Shown here piece after piece: positions 1-9,516 of a stretch of 51,135 bases of DNA. The stretch comes from an uncultured Lachnospiraceae bacterium (GTDB taxonomy: Bacteria; Bacillota; Clostridia; Lachnospirales; Lachnospiraceae): the NCBI GenBank assembly GCA_910577955.1, contig CAJTNC010000018.1, forward strand, positions 1 to 51,135, written 5' to 3'. Both the position numbers and the translations under genes were made by a program. Numbering within the stretch: position 1 is the stretch's first letter; each line of letters opens with the position of its first letter. The notes under the pieces were generated by a model that was given only the letters and a program-made list of their open reading frames with translations, ran no database searches and had not been told where the DNA came from.

Positions 1-51
1 TATAAAATTTTCAAAGTTCATCAATTTCTGCTTGACTTTTTATTTGCAGAC

Positions 52-225
52 TTAATAAGAAAGCGGGCTGCCATAATCATCCGGATCGGCAGCGGCACTG
101 CAGAATCTTTTCCTTCCCATCTTCCGAAACTTCCACCCGGCAGGCAGCGGTATAGGAAGGAAGATCATAATAACCGCAGACATTATCATGATCGCTGTCT
201 GACAGATAAATCTTATTTTTGGCAT
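52..225 (-). CDS. possible small membrane peptide (57 aa), doubtful
   Basis: This is a weak candidate reading frame just downstream of the last gene of the long minus-strand operon. A purine-rich stretch lies immediately before the internal ATG at 225. The peptide has one hydrophobic run (residues about 8-28) and a polar tail. A longer upstream start would overlap the preceding gene. I recognise no family, and the rest of the 1-244 stretch holds nothing else I can support. Confidence 0.2.
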   Translation of the reverse strand: MPKIRFICQTAIMIMSAVIMIFLPIPLPAGWKFRKMGRKRFCSAAADPDDYGSPLSY

Positions 226-244
226 ACCTCTCTCCCGCAAAAAT

Positions 245-748
245 CTACGCTCTTTTATCAAATGTAGATGTGGAACTGTCATCCGTCATAACAAAAAACG
301 GATAGTTGTCATTGTGCGGAAACAGCAATTCCATGTACAGATTTCCGAGCAGGCTTTTCACTTTATCTGCATCGACGTCCGCTATCGGGAACTCATGCAT
401 TTCCAGATGCTTTAAATTCTCCAGAACCTTTTCTATATTCTGCCATTCGGGAACTTGCGGCTCCTGCACAGGCTTCCTTTCATTTTTCTGCGATAAGTTC
501 TCTTCCCGCTTTGATATATCCTCCTGTGGTGAATTCCATTCCCTGCTCTGCCCATTCCTTTGTATCACTTCCGTGATTTCCGGCAGCATGATCGGTTTTG
601 CCTCCGGAATATTGTACACAACATTTTTGCAGGTCTTCTCAAAACATTCCGGATCATACTGCGCCAGATAATCCAGATCCTCTATGGTCAACGTTCTCCT
701 GTGATGTATTTTCAGATAAATATTGATAAGACGAGTATCCTTTTCCAT
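245..748 (-). CDS. hypothetical protein (167 aa), end of VWA operon
   Basis: A soluble, charged protein that I do not recognise. The N-terminal half (residues 1-60) looks globular, with a Leu/Ile-rich helix followed by two Cys. The middle (about 65-105) is Glu/Lys/Gln-rich and probably disordered. The C-terminal 60 residues are again globular and end in a Ser/Thr-rich tail. There is no signal peptide and no membrane segment. It lies 95 bp downstream of the giant VWA gene on the same strand, with a G-rich ribosome-binding site before the ATG, so it is probably the last gene of that operon. A role in the MoxR/VWA system is inference from position alone. Confidence 0.6.
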   Translation of the reverse strand: MEKDTRLINIYLKIHHRRTLTIEDLDYLAQYDPECFEKTCKNVVYNIPEAKPIMLPEITEVIQRNGQSREWNSPQEDISKREENLSQKNERKPVQEPQVPEWQNIEKVLENLKHLEMHEFPIADVDADKVKSLLGNLYMELLFPHNDNYPFFVMTDDSSTSTFDKRA

Positions 749-843
749 GGTTTTCTGCCCCCTTATCAGTCACACGCCTGCTTTTTATTTATTTTACCAT
801 TTTCAGACGCTCTGCACAATAACCTGAAAACGCCGGATATTCT

Positions 844-3800
844 CTACTGCTTTCTCTGGTCTTTCTTCCGAAGTAAAACGGAGGTATCCAATGTCTGAAC
901 CTCTTTTTTCTTATCCGCCTTTTTCTTTCTTTTCTGCTCCTTCCCGGAGATATCTGCGGCCCCGGCTACTTCTGTTTTCACAGCCTCTGCCTGCATATCC
1001 TCTGCCGCAGGCTCCTCTTTTTTCTGCCTCCGCATTCTAAAATAACCTGCCGCACTCTGATACAGTTTCGTATCCTGCGGTCGGATATAAATTCTGCGCA
1101 GAGCAATATCAAGGACAAACCAGAAGATCAGCACAAAAATCAGCCATTTTGTCAGCTCATAGCGTTCTCTCGCTTCGCTCTTTTGGTGCCTCCAGAAATT
1201 TTCCTCCGGATCAAGCATCCCCCCGAAACGCTCCACAAAACCTGTGAACACCGCGGTATCTATATCAAATTTGTACTCGTCCGCATACTGCACCGCCACC
1301 GCGGTCGTCACGGCGTTTGCGATCTCTCCGCCGTCGAGCCGCCTTACGCTCAGGTTGTAAAGACCTGCAGCGTCCGTGTCAAGCCTTCCCTCAAAGCGCC
1401 CCGGCGCCACCGCCTGCAGCGCAGCCGTCTTCGTATTCCCGTCGGGGTCCGTGTACACTGCCTCCACTTTGGTCTGCCCGTCGTAATCTAACGCGTGATA
1501 GACGACATTTGTGTACCCGCCCTCCGATTCCACCTCCATGGAATCTTCGCCGATGGAGACATTGCCCACACTGTAATCGACAATGCGCCGCCACAACTGT
1601 ACATAATCCCTCTCCCCGGCATAGGCCGCCGTCCATTCGTTGGTCACATCCGTATTCCATGCCGCCGTGTGTCCCAGACCGTACTGCATGGTGGTTAACA
1701 GCGGATCATCCTTCTCCGAGGCAATCAACACCCGGGAAGCCCTCTTAGGCGTGGCGCTGACATAGCCGTAGATACCCGGCCATCCCTCCCTAAACAGCCC
1801 TTCGGTTATCTCGTTGCCGCCGTCCACCGCCAACGCGAAATGACCGTTCTGCAGATAGGTATCCCCACTCAGAAATACTTCTCTGGCAAAAATTTTCGGA
1901 ATATCCGTGGCCAAATCGGAATAATAGTAACGGCCCCCGCAGCTTTTGGCAAGCCGCTCAAGCAGTCTTGCGTCCGCCCCCTCTCCCACTGCCACCGTGG
2001 AAAGCGTCACATCCGCATTTGTGTAGGCCTCTGTGATCGGGTTATAGTTTCTGCTCTCCCCCTGTCCGTCCGTCAACAGGATGACATGACGGATGTCGGC
2101 CTCGCACTCTTCTGCACCTTCCAACGCCGCCCGCAGCGCCGGTCCGATGGTGGTGCCGCCGCCCTCCGCTATGGTCCCGATCTGCGCTTTGATCTCCTCT
2201 TTATCCGCCGCGGATGTGGGTTTCACCACCCAGCTATAGGTATCGTCAAAAGTGACAACACCCACGTAATCCGTATCCCGCATCTGATCCACAGCCATTT
2301 TTGCGGCGGTGACCGCCAGATCCAGACTGGTCGCCCCGCCTCCCGCATCCACGCTCATGCTCCCCGAGTGGTCGATGACCATGATCATGGCGGTGGTCGG
2401 TATTTCATTGACGCCCCGCAGCTCCATATCCACCGGAAGCACAGTTTCCAGAACGCTGTCCCGGTAGCCGCCCAGAGCAAAACTGTCCTCCCCGCCGATA
2501 CAGACAAGTCCGCAGCCGTAATCTTTCACATAAGTTTCAATATGCTCCAGAAACCCTTTCGGCAGATCCGAAAGATAGACATTTTCCAGCAAAATACTTT
2601 TGTATTCCAGCAAATCCTCCAGCGTATCCGGTGCCCGCAGCGCATCCACCCTGTCGAACACGCAGCCTGCGCCCGAGAGCAGATTCTCATACCGGCCGCT
2701 GTCCTCCTCCATGCCGGCCACCAGAAGCACTTTCGGCGCTGCATCCACCACAGAGTAGGCGTGATAGCGATCATTCTCCTCACAAGTATCCCCGTCCGCC
2801 GCCACTCTGACCTCAAAACTCTCTACATGCTCCCCCGTCACTTCCTGACGGAAGCGGAACCGGTTGGTTCCCGGGTTTAAATGAACCCTATACTCCTCCC
2901 GCCGCACCTCTCCGGCCCAGATCTGAAGTCTGGCGTCCGTCTCATAGTTGCTCTCCACCGTCACGGTCATGGAATACAGATCACCCTGATACAGGTAGGC
3001 GGGCAGGTCCACTTTCGCCACATAGGCATCCTTTCCTTTTTCCGTCTCATAGATCCGGGCTAACAACTCCACCTGCCCGGACAACAGCGCGGAAGCCAGA
3101 TTGGAGAGCGTTCCCCTCGTCTCCCTGCCGTCTGTCAAAACCACGATCCTTCCGGCGCTGCCGGAGGGAATCATAGTGAGCGCTCGGGAGAATGCATCCT
3201 CAAAATTTGTGGCCTCCTTATCCGGCAGCGACATAATCTGTGTAAAATGATCTTCTTTCGTCAGAAACTGCTCCACCAGAGAATTCTTCCCGAAGGTCAC
3301 GATACCATACTGATTCCCTGCCGGCATCTCTCGAAGCGCTTCCTTCAAATCCGCCTCCATGGCCGGGAGATTTCTCTCATTGCTGTCGGATATATCCACG
3401 AGAAATATCGTTGTATTTGCGGCATCCCGCCTCCTTACGGATACCCCGAACAGAGCCAGCAAAAGAAGCAGGATGCCCACCGCGCGCACGCCGAAATAAA
3501 ACCTGTTTCTGCAGCGGGTCTGCCGCACATACAAAATCCACTCAAGCGCCAGCAGAAAAAGGACGAACACAAGCAGCACACTGCGAAGCTGCTTTTTCAC
3601 CAGCCTATTGCCGTAGGACGATTCCGGAACCGTTCCCTCCGCCCTCTGTCTTCCGTCGGATTCGCTTCCCGCGGCAAAACGCACCACATACTGTTCCGTG
3701 ACGTCGCCTGCCGTGACCTCATACAGACCGGCCTTTTTCGTCTCCGCGGTCAGGCTCTCCACGTCAAAGTCCGCCTGAGGATGAAATAATACCCTGTCGC

Positions 3801-5349
3801 CGGCCTCATAGACATTGCCCGCAAGCAACGACGTATCCCCCAGATAGCCGATGGTATTTGCCATAAACACCGGAAACTCCGCCCGCAGCGGAAATTCCGA
3901 CTCCCGGATATCAAAACCCACCACCACCGTCTTTACGTCGTCGTGTTCTCCGTAGTAACCGGCGCACTGATCCCCGGCCCACAAAAATCCGGTTCCCCAG
4001 ACCGGAATCTCATACAGATTGGTCTTATTGACGCCGATCGTAAAAGAAGACAGTCCTGCCGTCAGTTCACAGTCGGTGACGTTGAGCATCACTTTCTCCG
4101 CAGTGCCAGTGAGACGATTGTCATCCTGAAATACCAGCTCGTTTGTCTTTTCCTCCGGCTCCGTCTTTGTGCCCGCATCATAGATGCATACGGCCCGGAC
4201 GCCGTCCTGCAGAGCGTATTCCCCGGATACCTTTGTCAGGCTCTTTCCCGCGGCCGCCTGATAGGCTTTCTCCAGATAGGTGTTGCCCGCCCCGATGAGC
4301 ACGGCGTCGGTCACGGCTGTCTGTTCCCTGAGCGCATAGGCCGTGTTGTCCTCCGCCAGAGAATCCCCCTCCTCTTTTCCGGCAAATTTCACGGAACTGA
4401 TCTCGCTGCGCAGGGGTTCCCCCTGCCACTCAAAGGCATCAAAAAAGCACAGGGATGTCTCATCCGGCGCAAGATTTATCCGCTTCATCTCCACCAGTCT
4501 GCCCCCCGCATAGAGGCTGACCTCCATGGAAGCCTCCGCATCGCTGTAGTTGGTAAGGCTGGCGGCACAGGTGATCACAGAGGTATTGTCGCTTTCGTTT
4601 TCCTCCGGCCCGACGGCGTCTCCCTCTGTTTCCGGAGTCTGCTCCGCTTCCGTGTAACTCAGGAAGTTGTTGGACACATTGCTCACCGCACCGCCCAGCA
4701 CAATGATCTGCGCGTCGAAACGCCCGGAAAAGCCCGTGGTTTTCTCTGCGCCGTCGCCGTCTGTGAATACGATCACTTCCGCCCCGGCTGATTCCTCTTT
4801 CGCCGCCTCCCTGATCGTATCCACCAGACTCTCCGCATCAGCCAGATTCCCCGTTCCGTCACAGCAGGTTATCCGATCGAGAGCGGCATAGAGACTGTCC
4901 TTATCCTTCACTCCCACCGCCAGAGGCTCGGTCCCCGCGCAGTCGTTTACAACGATGGAAAAAGCCATATCCTCCGAGGCGGCGATAAAGCTTTTTGCCT
5001 GTCCCACCGCCTCTTCCATGCGCGTTTTTCCGTCTCCCGCGTCATGCTGCATGCTGCCGCTTTCGTCAAACACAAAGATCACGTTTCCTCTGCCTCTTCC
5101 CTCTCTGCGGAGATAGGGCGACATCAGCGCAAGCACAAGAAGCACCAGAATGAAGATCTGGAGATACATCAGAATATTGTGGATAAATTTCTCCAAAAAA
5201 GTTTTGGACTGCTGGTTGCGAAACAGTTTATCCCACAGCAAAGTGGAGGATATCCTGTAATCCTTCCCCCGGGGTTTCAACAAATATAAAATGATCACCA
5301 CCGGCACAGTCAGAAGAAGCGCTGCCGGCCACACACTCTCAAATATCAT
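844..5349 (-). CDS. giant membrane protein with three VWA domains (BatA-like N-terminus)
   Basis: A 1501-residue envelope protein. It starts with a BatA-type region: membrane segments at about 5-25 and 59-80, then VWA domain 1 with MIDAS motif DESGS at 95-99. Two further membrane segments (about 589-607 and 622-640) lead into VWA domain 2 (MIDAS DISDS, 652-656; TDGRE at 739-743). A class-I glutamine-amidotransferase-like stretch (about 870-985) encloses VWA domain 3 (DHSGS, 993-997; LLTDGQG near 1091). A last membrane segment (1401-1417) is followed by a Lys-rich cytoplasmic tail. The ATG overlaps the end of the DUF58 gene by 11 bp. VWA domains of this class bind protein ligands through a metal ion and work with MoxR ATPases; the ligand here is unknown. 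The architecture looks like two single-gene families fused end to end. Confidence 0.85.
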   Translation of the reverse strand: MIFESVWPAALLLTVPVVIILYLLKPRGKDYRISSTLLWDKLFRNQQSKTFLEKFIHNILMYLQIFILVLLVLALMSPYLRREGRGRGNVIFVFDESGSMQHDAGDGKTRMEEAVGQAKSFIAASEDMAFSIVVNDCAGTEPLAVGVKDKDSLYAALDRITCCDGTGNLADAESLVDTIREAAKEESAGAEVIVFTDGDGAEKTTGFSGRFDAQIIVLGGAVSNVSNNFLSYTEAEQTPETEGDAVGPEENESDNTSVITCAASLTNYSDAEASMEVSLYAGGRLVEMKRINLAPDETSLCFFDAFEWQGEPLRSEISSVKFAGKEEGDSLAEDNTAYALREQTAVTDAVLIGAGNTYLEKAYQAAAGKSLTKVSGEYALQDGVRAVCIYDAGTKTEPEEKTNELVFQDDNRLTGTAEKVMLNVTDCELTAGLSSFTIGVNKTNLYEIPVWGTGFLWAGDQCAGYYGEHDDVKTVVVGFDIRESEFPLRAEFPVFMANTIGYLGDTSLLAGNVYEAGDRVLFHPQADFDVESLTAETKKAGLYEVTAGDVTEQYVVRFAAGSESDGRQRAEGTVPESSYGNRLVKKQLRSVLLVFVLFLLALEWILYVRQTRCRNRFYFGVRAVGILLLLLALFGVSVRRRDAANTTIFLVDISDSNERNLPAMEADLKEALREMPAGNQYGIVTFGKNSLVEQFLTKEDHFTQIMSLPDKEATNFEDAFSRALTMIPSGSAGRIVVLTDGRETRGTLSNLASALLSGQVELLARIYETEKGKDAYVAKVDLPAYLYQGDLYSMTVTVESNYETDARLQIWAGEVRREEYRVHLNPGTNRFRFRQEVTGEHVESFEVRVAADGDTCEENDRYHAYSVVDAAPKVLLVAGMEEDSGRYENLLSGAGCVFDRVDALRAPDTLEDLLEYKSILLENVYLSDLPKGFLEHIETYVKDYGCGLVCIGGEDSFALGGYRDSVLETVLPVDMELRGVNEIPTTAMIMVIDHSGSMSVDAGGGATSLDLAVTAAKMAVDQMRDTDYVGVVTFDDTYSWVVKPTSAADKEEIKAQIGTIAEGGGTTIGPALRAALEGAEECEADIRHVILLTDGQGESRNYNPITEAYTNADVTLSTVAVGEGADARLLERLAKSCGGRYYYSDLATDIPKIFAREVFLSGDTYLQNGHFALAVDGGNEITEGLFREGWPGIYGYVSATPKRASRVLIASEKDDPLLTTMQYGLGHTAAWNTDVTNEWTAAYAGERDYVQLWRRIVDYSVGNVSIGEDSMEVESEGGYTNVVYHALDYDGQTKVEAVYTDPDGNTKTAALQAVAPGRFEGRLDTDAAGLYNLSVRRLDGGEIANAVTTAVAVQYADEYKFDIDTAVFTGFVERFGGMLDPEENFWRHQKSEARERYELTKWLIFVLIFWFVLDIALRRIYIRPQDTKLYQSAAGYFRMRRQKKEEPAAEDMQAEAVKTEVAGAADISGKEQKRKKKADKKKEVQTLDTSVLLRKKDQRKQ

Positions 5350-6223
5350 AGATCACCCTTAAATCCTGAAACACAAGCTGTCTTCTGTCTTTTCCCGCGT
5401 CGCAAAGCACATAGATCCCCCTGCCTCCGGCAGCGCCCCTCCTCATCCGCTCCAAAAAACGCTTTAACTCCCGCTCATAACAATCCACCGCTTTTGCGTC
5501 CACCACAAGCCGTTTTCCGGACGCCGTCTCGGCATCGATCAGATTGAGCACGCCCTCAAGCGACACCCTCAGCTCCTCCGCCGCCATGGTGTGAAGGATC
5601 ACCGGAAGCTGCCTGCAGTAATCCAGATACTGCAGCAGTTTTTCGTAGCCGGACCGCACCGTTTCCTCCTGCAGCATATCCGGATGAAGAAAATCACTGA
5701 CCAGCACTGTCACCCCGGCCCCCGGAACCTGCATTTTCCTGACCGCGGAAAGCATATCCACCTCACCGGAGAACTCCAAATTCTCCAGCCAACAAAGCAC
5801 TCTGGGAAAGGCATTTTGTCCGCCGCCCACAGAAAGCGCCCTGCCCATATCTTTCATATCGTAGAGCTTTACTCTGTCCATGTTGGCAAGAGCCAGAAAA
5901 CTCACCACCGCCGCCAGATCCTTTGCCAGCTCGGCCTTACTCCTATCCCCGTAGTCCATGGAAGCGCTGGTGTCGATCAAAACGGACACCACCGCCTCTT
6001 TCTCCTCCAGATACTCTCGGATATATAATTTGTCTAATCTGGCATAGGCATTCCAGTCCATGCGGCGCAGATCGTCCCCAGACATATATTCCCTGAAATC
6101 CGAAAATTCCGTGGAATTTCCCTTCCGCAGCGACTTTCGGTTCCCGGCCGCGTTCAGGCTGCTCCTGTGGGACATCCGCAGTTTCAGTCTCGATAAAGCG
6201 TCATAAAAACCGGCGTCAAGCAT
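5339..6223 (-). CDS. DUF58 domain protein, MoxR partner
   Basis: A 294-residue soluble protein of the DUF58 family, which has a degenerate VWA-like fold. The diagnostic stretch 'REYMSGDDLRRMDWNAYAR' lies about 45 residues from the N-terminus. It is followed by a MIDAS-like DTSAS. The start is placed at the ATG at 6223, which overlaps the MoxR stop and is preceded by a strong AGGA-type ribosome-binding site. An upstream in-frame start at 6247 lies inside moxR and is less likely. The gene is sandwiched between the MoxR ATPase and the three-VWA protein with overlaps at both ends, so the three should be translated together. DUF58 proteins are thought to be clients or adaptors of MoxR; no enzymatic role is known. 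Confidence 0.9.
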   Translation of the reverse strand: MLDAGFYDALSRLKLRMSHRSSLNAAGNRKSLRKGNSTEFSDFREYMSGDDLRRMDWNAYARLDKLYIREYLEEKEAVVSVLIDTSASMDYGDRSKAELAKDLAAVVSFLALANMDRVKLYDMKDMGRALSVGGGQNAFPRVLCWLENLEFSGEVDMLSAVRKMQVPGAGVTVLVSDFLHPDMLQEETVRSGYEKLLQYLDYCRQLPVILHTMAAEELRVSLEGVLNLIDAETASGKRLVVDAKAVDCYERELKRFLERMRRGAAGGRGIYVLCDAGKDRRQLVFQDLRVIYDI

Positions 6224-7172
6224 ACAATCCCTTTTCCTTTGCCTCAATGATCTGACGGATCACCGTATCCTCCGTGATCCCCTCGGAGACGGCGTCGAAG
6301 CCGAGCAGCACCCTATGTCGAAACACCGGATAAGCCAGCGTCCTCACATCCTCAAAGGAGACGTTAAACCGTCCCTCCATAAACGCTTTCGCTCGGGATA
6401 CCCGTATCAGCGCCTGAGCCGCCCGGGGACTTGCACCCTCTCTGATGTAGGGATTCGGCTCGTGGGTCGCCATAACCAACTCCAGAATATAGTCCATGAC
6501 CGCGTCCGCAATGGGAATTTGAGAGATGAGCTGCCTCACTTTCAGAAGTTCCTCCCCGTTCATCAGGCTGCGTATTTCCGGCACCGTCTGTCCCTCTGTC
6601 AGTCCCACGATCCCCCGCAGTTCCTCTCTGCCCGGAAACCGGATCAGCACTTTTAGCAGGAAACGGTCAAGCTGCGCCTCCGGCAGAGGATAGGTTCCCT
6701 CCTGCTCGATGGGGTTCTGCGTTGCCAGCACAAAAAAAGGCTCCGCCAGCCGATGACTCTCATTGCCCACCGTCACCGTGTGCTCCTGCATTGCCTCAAG
6801 CAGAGCCGACTGCGTCTTCGGCGTCGCCCGGTTGATCTCGTCCGCCAACACCAGATTGGCAAAAACAGGGCCTCTCTCAAACCGGAAACTGCCGTGTCCT
6901 TCTTCCTTCACCATAATATTCGTCCCGGTCACATCGCTGGGCATCAGATCCGGCGTAAACTGAATCCGCTTGAAGGACAGCAAAAACACTTTGGCGATGG
7001 TGCGCACAAGCATCGTCTTCCCAAGCCCCGGCATCCCCTCCAAAAGCACATTTCCGCCGGAGAGAAGCGCAAACATCACCTGCCTGATCACCTCTCTCTG
7101 CCCGATGATCCCCTTCCCAATCTCCCGCTCACACTCCGCTATTTTCTTCTGATACAATTCGATATCTGACAT
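6216..7172 (-). CDS. MoxR family AAA+ ATPase
   Basis: A 318-residue AAA+ ATPase of the MoxR subfamily. Walker A is GMPGLGKT (residues 46-53) and Walker B is LVLADE (107-112). A sensor region ATQNPIEQEGTYPLPEAQLD, with the arginine of DRF after it, follows, and there is a C-terminal lid domain. The start is placed at the ATG at 7172 because AGGAGAG sits 7 nt upstream. The longer frame to 7232 begins right after the preceding stop and has no good ribosome-binding site. MoxR ATPases act as chaperones that mature or remodel VWA-domain proteins. Here the DUF58 and VWA genes follow directly in overlapping frames, which is the canonical arrangement. Confidence 0.93.
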   Translation of the reverse strand: MSDIELYQKKIAECEREIGKGIIGQREVIRQVMFALLSGGNVLLEGMPGLGKTMLVRTIAKVFLLSFKRIQFTPDLMPSDVTGTNIMVKEEGHGSFRFERGPVFANLVLADEINRATPKTQSALLEAMQEHTVTVGNESHRLAEPFFVLATQNPIEQEGTYPLPEAQLDRFLLKVLIRFPGREELRGIVGLTEGQTVPEIRSLMNGEELLKVRQLISQIPIADAVMDYILELVMATHEPNPYIREGASPRAAQALIRVSRAKAFMEGRFNVSFEDVRTLAYPVFRHRVLLGFDAVSEGITEDTVIRQIIEAKEKGLYA

Positions 7173-7233
7173 GTTTATCTCTCCTGCTTCTTCATTCATT
7201 TCCATCCCGGCGTCTGCCTTCCAAAAGCACATT

Positions 7234-8586
7234 TTATTTGCTTAACTGCTCAAAATAATCCCGGATCACCGTCTCCATACCGTTCGGATACTTCCCGCTT
7301 GCGATTCCCTCATAGGCGCTGTCCGCATACTCCCCGATCACAGAACCGTACTCCACATGTTCCCCCTCCCAGACAAGCCCATTCTGGTCACGGTAGTAAT
7401 CGGAATGCTGATCTCCGGTCTTATCCCCTGTCAGAGAACTGTCGTCCCCCATCTTGTCCGGAACGCTGACGTAATCATGGGCCGCATCGCTGTGGCCCTC
7501 TCCCCGGCCGCTGCCGGAACCGCCTCCGTTTCCGCCGCTTCCATCGCCGGTTCCGCTTCCCTGACCGCCTTCACCGGAGCCGTTTCCTCCGCTCTGACCT
7601 CCGTTTTCACCAGAACCGTTTCCATTCCCCTGATTTCCATTTTCACCGGAACCGTTTCCGCCGCTGTGGCCTGAGCCATCTTTCCCGTCTCCGCCATCTC
7701 CATCACCGGAGCCTCCGGAAGGCATCCCTGAAGACGCGGTCTGCTGTCCGTTCTGATTTGCCGCTGCTTTCGCAAAGGCCTCAGCACCGGCGATTCCCGC
7801 CGCCTCGAGATGAGCCGTCTCACCGGCAATCTGTCCCAGACTCTGCGCTGCCTGTCCGTACTTGTAGTCCAATCTCTGAGTGGCAGCGGCAAGACTCTCT
7901 CCGGAATCTGCCCTGTCAAGTTCCTCCCGCGACAATTCCATCGTGTCGATCAGTTCTTTCAGCTTCGCTTTCTGTCCCTCCGTCAGGCTCTCCATATCTA
8001 CGCCTTCCAAAGCTTCCAGAAACGCTTCCAGCTCTTCTTTCTCCTCTTTTGCCTGCTCTTTCACCTGATGGCGAAGGTCCGCCTGATTCCGCGCCTCAGA
8101 CGGCAGAAAACTCATGCCGATCACCGCTGCAGCCGACACAAGAAGCGCCAGAATACGCCGCTTATCGGGAATAATCGGAATTTTTATCCGTTCCTTCATC
8201 TGCTCGAAGCAGTCGAAGGCATTCTGTCTCTGCAATGCGGAGATTTTGTCCTCTCTGTCCCTGTTTTCGTAAGCTGTCAGCATCCGCTCCTGCAGGCCGA
8301 AAGAGTCAAGCTTTCCGGCCGCCTGCTTCATATCCGCCCTTTTTACTATCCCACGGCAGATCCCCGCCAGAAGCCCCGCCCCGAAACAGCCTGCGGCGGC
8401 CGCATCGGCATAATAGAAGGGCCTTATCAACGAAATAAATTCGAAGAAAATCCCGGCAACGCCCCCTGCCGCAGCGTACAAAGCGCCATAATCCAAAAGC
8501 TTTGCAAGGTTCAGTTTCCGTCTGCATATTCTGATCTGTTCCAGCAGATATTTTCTGGTATCCATGGCCTCCTGTCCTTTCTTCAT
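7234..8586 (-). CDS. membrane protein with long Gly/Ser-rich linker, MoxR operon
   Basis: A 450-residue protein without a family I can name. Two hydrophobic segments (about 33-57 and 62-80) and a third (144-161) anchor it in the membrane. A Glu/Lys-rich coiled-coil region covers about 165-235. A low-complexity Gly/Ser/Asn/Asp segment (about 287-363) follows, and then a short globular C-terminus that contains an EGEHVEYG motif. It begins at the nucleotide after the upstream permease stop; a second ATG at 8565, preceded by AGGAGG, is an alternative start. Similar coiled-coil membrane proteins accompany MoxR/VWA operons in other bacteria, where they are presumed structural. The Gly-rich linker is likely flexible and outside the cytoplasmic membrane, but its orientation is inference. 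Confidence 0.7.
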   Translation of the reverse strand: MKKGQEAMDTRKYLLEQIRICRRKLNLAKLLDYGALYAAAGGVAGIFFEFISLIRPFYYADAAAAGCFGAGLLAGICRGIVKRADMKQAAGKLDSFGLQERMLTAYENRDREDKISALQRQNAFDCFEQMKERIKIPIIPDKRRILALLVSAAAVIGMSFLPSEARNQADLRHQVKEQAKEEKEELEAFLEALEGVDMESLTEGQKAKLKELIDTMELSREELDRADSGESLAAATQRLDYKYGQAAQSLGQIAGETAHLEAAGIAGAEAFAKAAANQNGQQTASSGMPSGGSGDGDGGDGKDGSGHSGGNGSGENGNQGNGNGSGENGGQSGGNGSGEGGQGSGTGDGSGGNGGGSGSGRGEGHSDAAHDYVSVPDKMGDDSSLTGDKTGDQHSDYYRDQNGLVWEGEHVEYGSVIGEYADSAYEGIASGKYPNGMETVIRDYFEQLSK

Positions 8587-9516
8587 TTAAGCCCGCTTCT
8601 TTGCCTTTCTTCTCTCCATCCGGCCTCTGGCGGGATCAATCCGTCTGGCGGCAAGAAAGAGAAACAAAACCGAGACTGCCAGAAACAAAATTGTGGAAAC
8701 GATAATCCAATTATGTCCTGTGGTCACAAGTCCGACGGGTCCTCTCATCCCTGATGAAGACACACCGTTAAACGAATCGAACAGGGATTCCCCGGTCATA
8801 ACCTCCGAAAAAAACTCCGCGAGATAAACCGCCGGGTTCAGCAGGAATGTCAGATAGATATTCTCACCATAACTGTACCTGCTTCCCGAAAAATTGTTTC
8901 CATACATAATATTGAAGTAATATACGCGGTAAAAAACAGGCGGCAGCACCGTGCCAATAAAAAAAATCAGATAGAACCCGTAGGACATAATCACCGCACT
9001 GACACTCTTTTTACACAGAGAGGAGCATAAAATCCCGATACTTGCGGAAAAAAACGAAATAAGAAGCGCCACCGCAAAAAACCAGAACAGATAACTCCAG
9101 GACATGCCGCCCACCACAAAGGAGAGCGCCATGATCGGCAGACTCGCCGCAATAAACAGCATGCTCTGTACGATCGCCGTCATCACCTTGCCGGTGACCA
9201 CTGAAAAAGGCGTCATTCCCGTAGTCATCATGATATCGAATGTCTGGCGCTCCCGCTCTCCAGATATGGAAGATGCTGTCCGAACCGGCACGATCAGCCC
9301 CAGAATCATAAACTGAGTCAGCGCAAGAGCCGGATAAAGCGCCACCAGAGAACTGTAAATATTATCGTATAAATACATGTTTTCCTGCTGGATCAGATAC
9401 ATGGCAAAGAAAAAAACAAGAGCCAGTATCAGTTCATAGGCGAACACGCCAAAGCTGATCTTTATACTGCGGGACTGCACTCTCACGTCCTTCTTAACTA
9501 TCGGATTCAACCGCAT
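8587..9516 (-). CDS. ABC-2 type transporter permease
   Basis: A 309-residue polytopic membrane protein with about six hydrophobic segments (near residues 23-42, 60-78, 115-135, 142-165, 175-195 and 270-290). It has the short cytoplasmic 'SISGERERQTFDIM' loop typical of ABC-2 permeases. The gene overlaps the end of the ATPase gene by 23 bp, so the two form one transporter, and it abuts the Gly-rich protein without a gap. The substrate is unknown. Its placement between the exported paralogs and the MoxR/VWA genes suggests it moves a component of, or a substrate for, that envelope machine. Confidence 0.9.
   Translation of the reverse strand: MRLNPIVKKDVRVQSRSIKISFGVFAYELILALVFFFAMYLIQQENMYLYDNIYSSLVALYPALALTQFMILGLIVPVRTASSISGERERQTFDIMMTTGMTPFSVVTGKVMTAIVQSMLFIAASLPIMALSFVVGGMSWSYLFWFFAVALLISFFSASIGILCSSLCKKSVSAVIMSYGFYLIFFIGTVLPPVFYRVYYFNIMYGNNFSGSRYSYGENIYLTFLLNPAVYLAEFFSEVMTGESLFDSFNGVSSSGMRGPVGLVTTGHNWIIVSTILFLAVSVLFLFLAARRIDPARGRMERRKAKKRA

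Noticed and set aside
7500..7720. collagen-like or spore exosporium repeat in the Gly-rich segment
   Set aside because: No regular G-x-y triplets; the segment is an irregular Gly/Ser/Asn/Asp linker inside a membrane protein.
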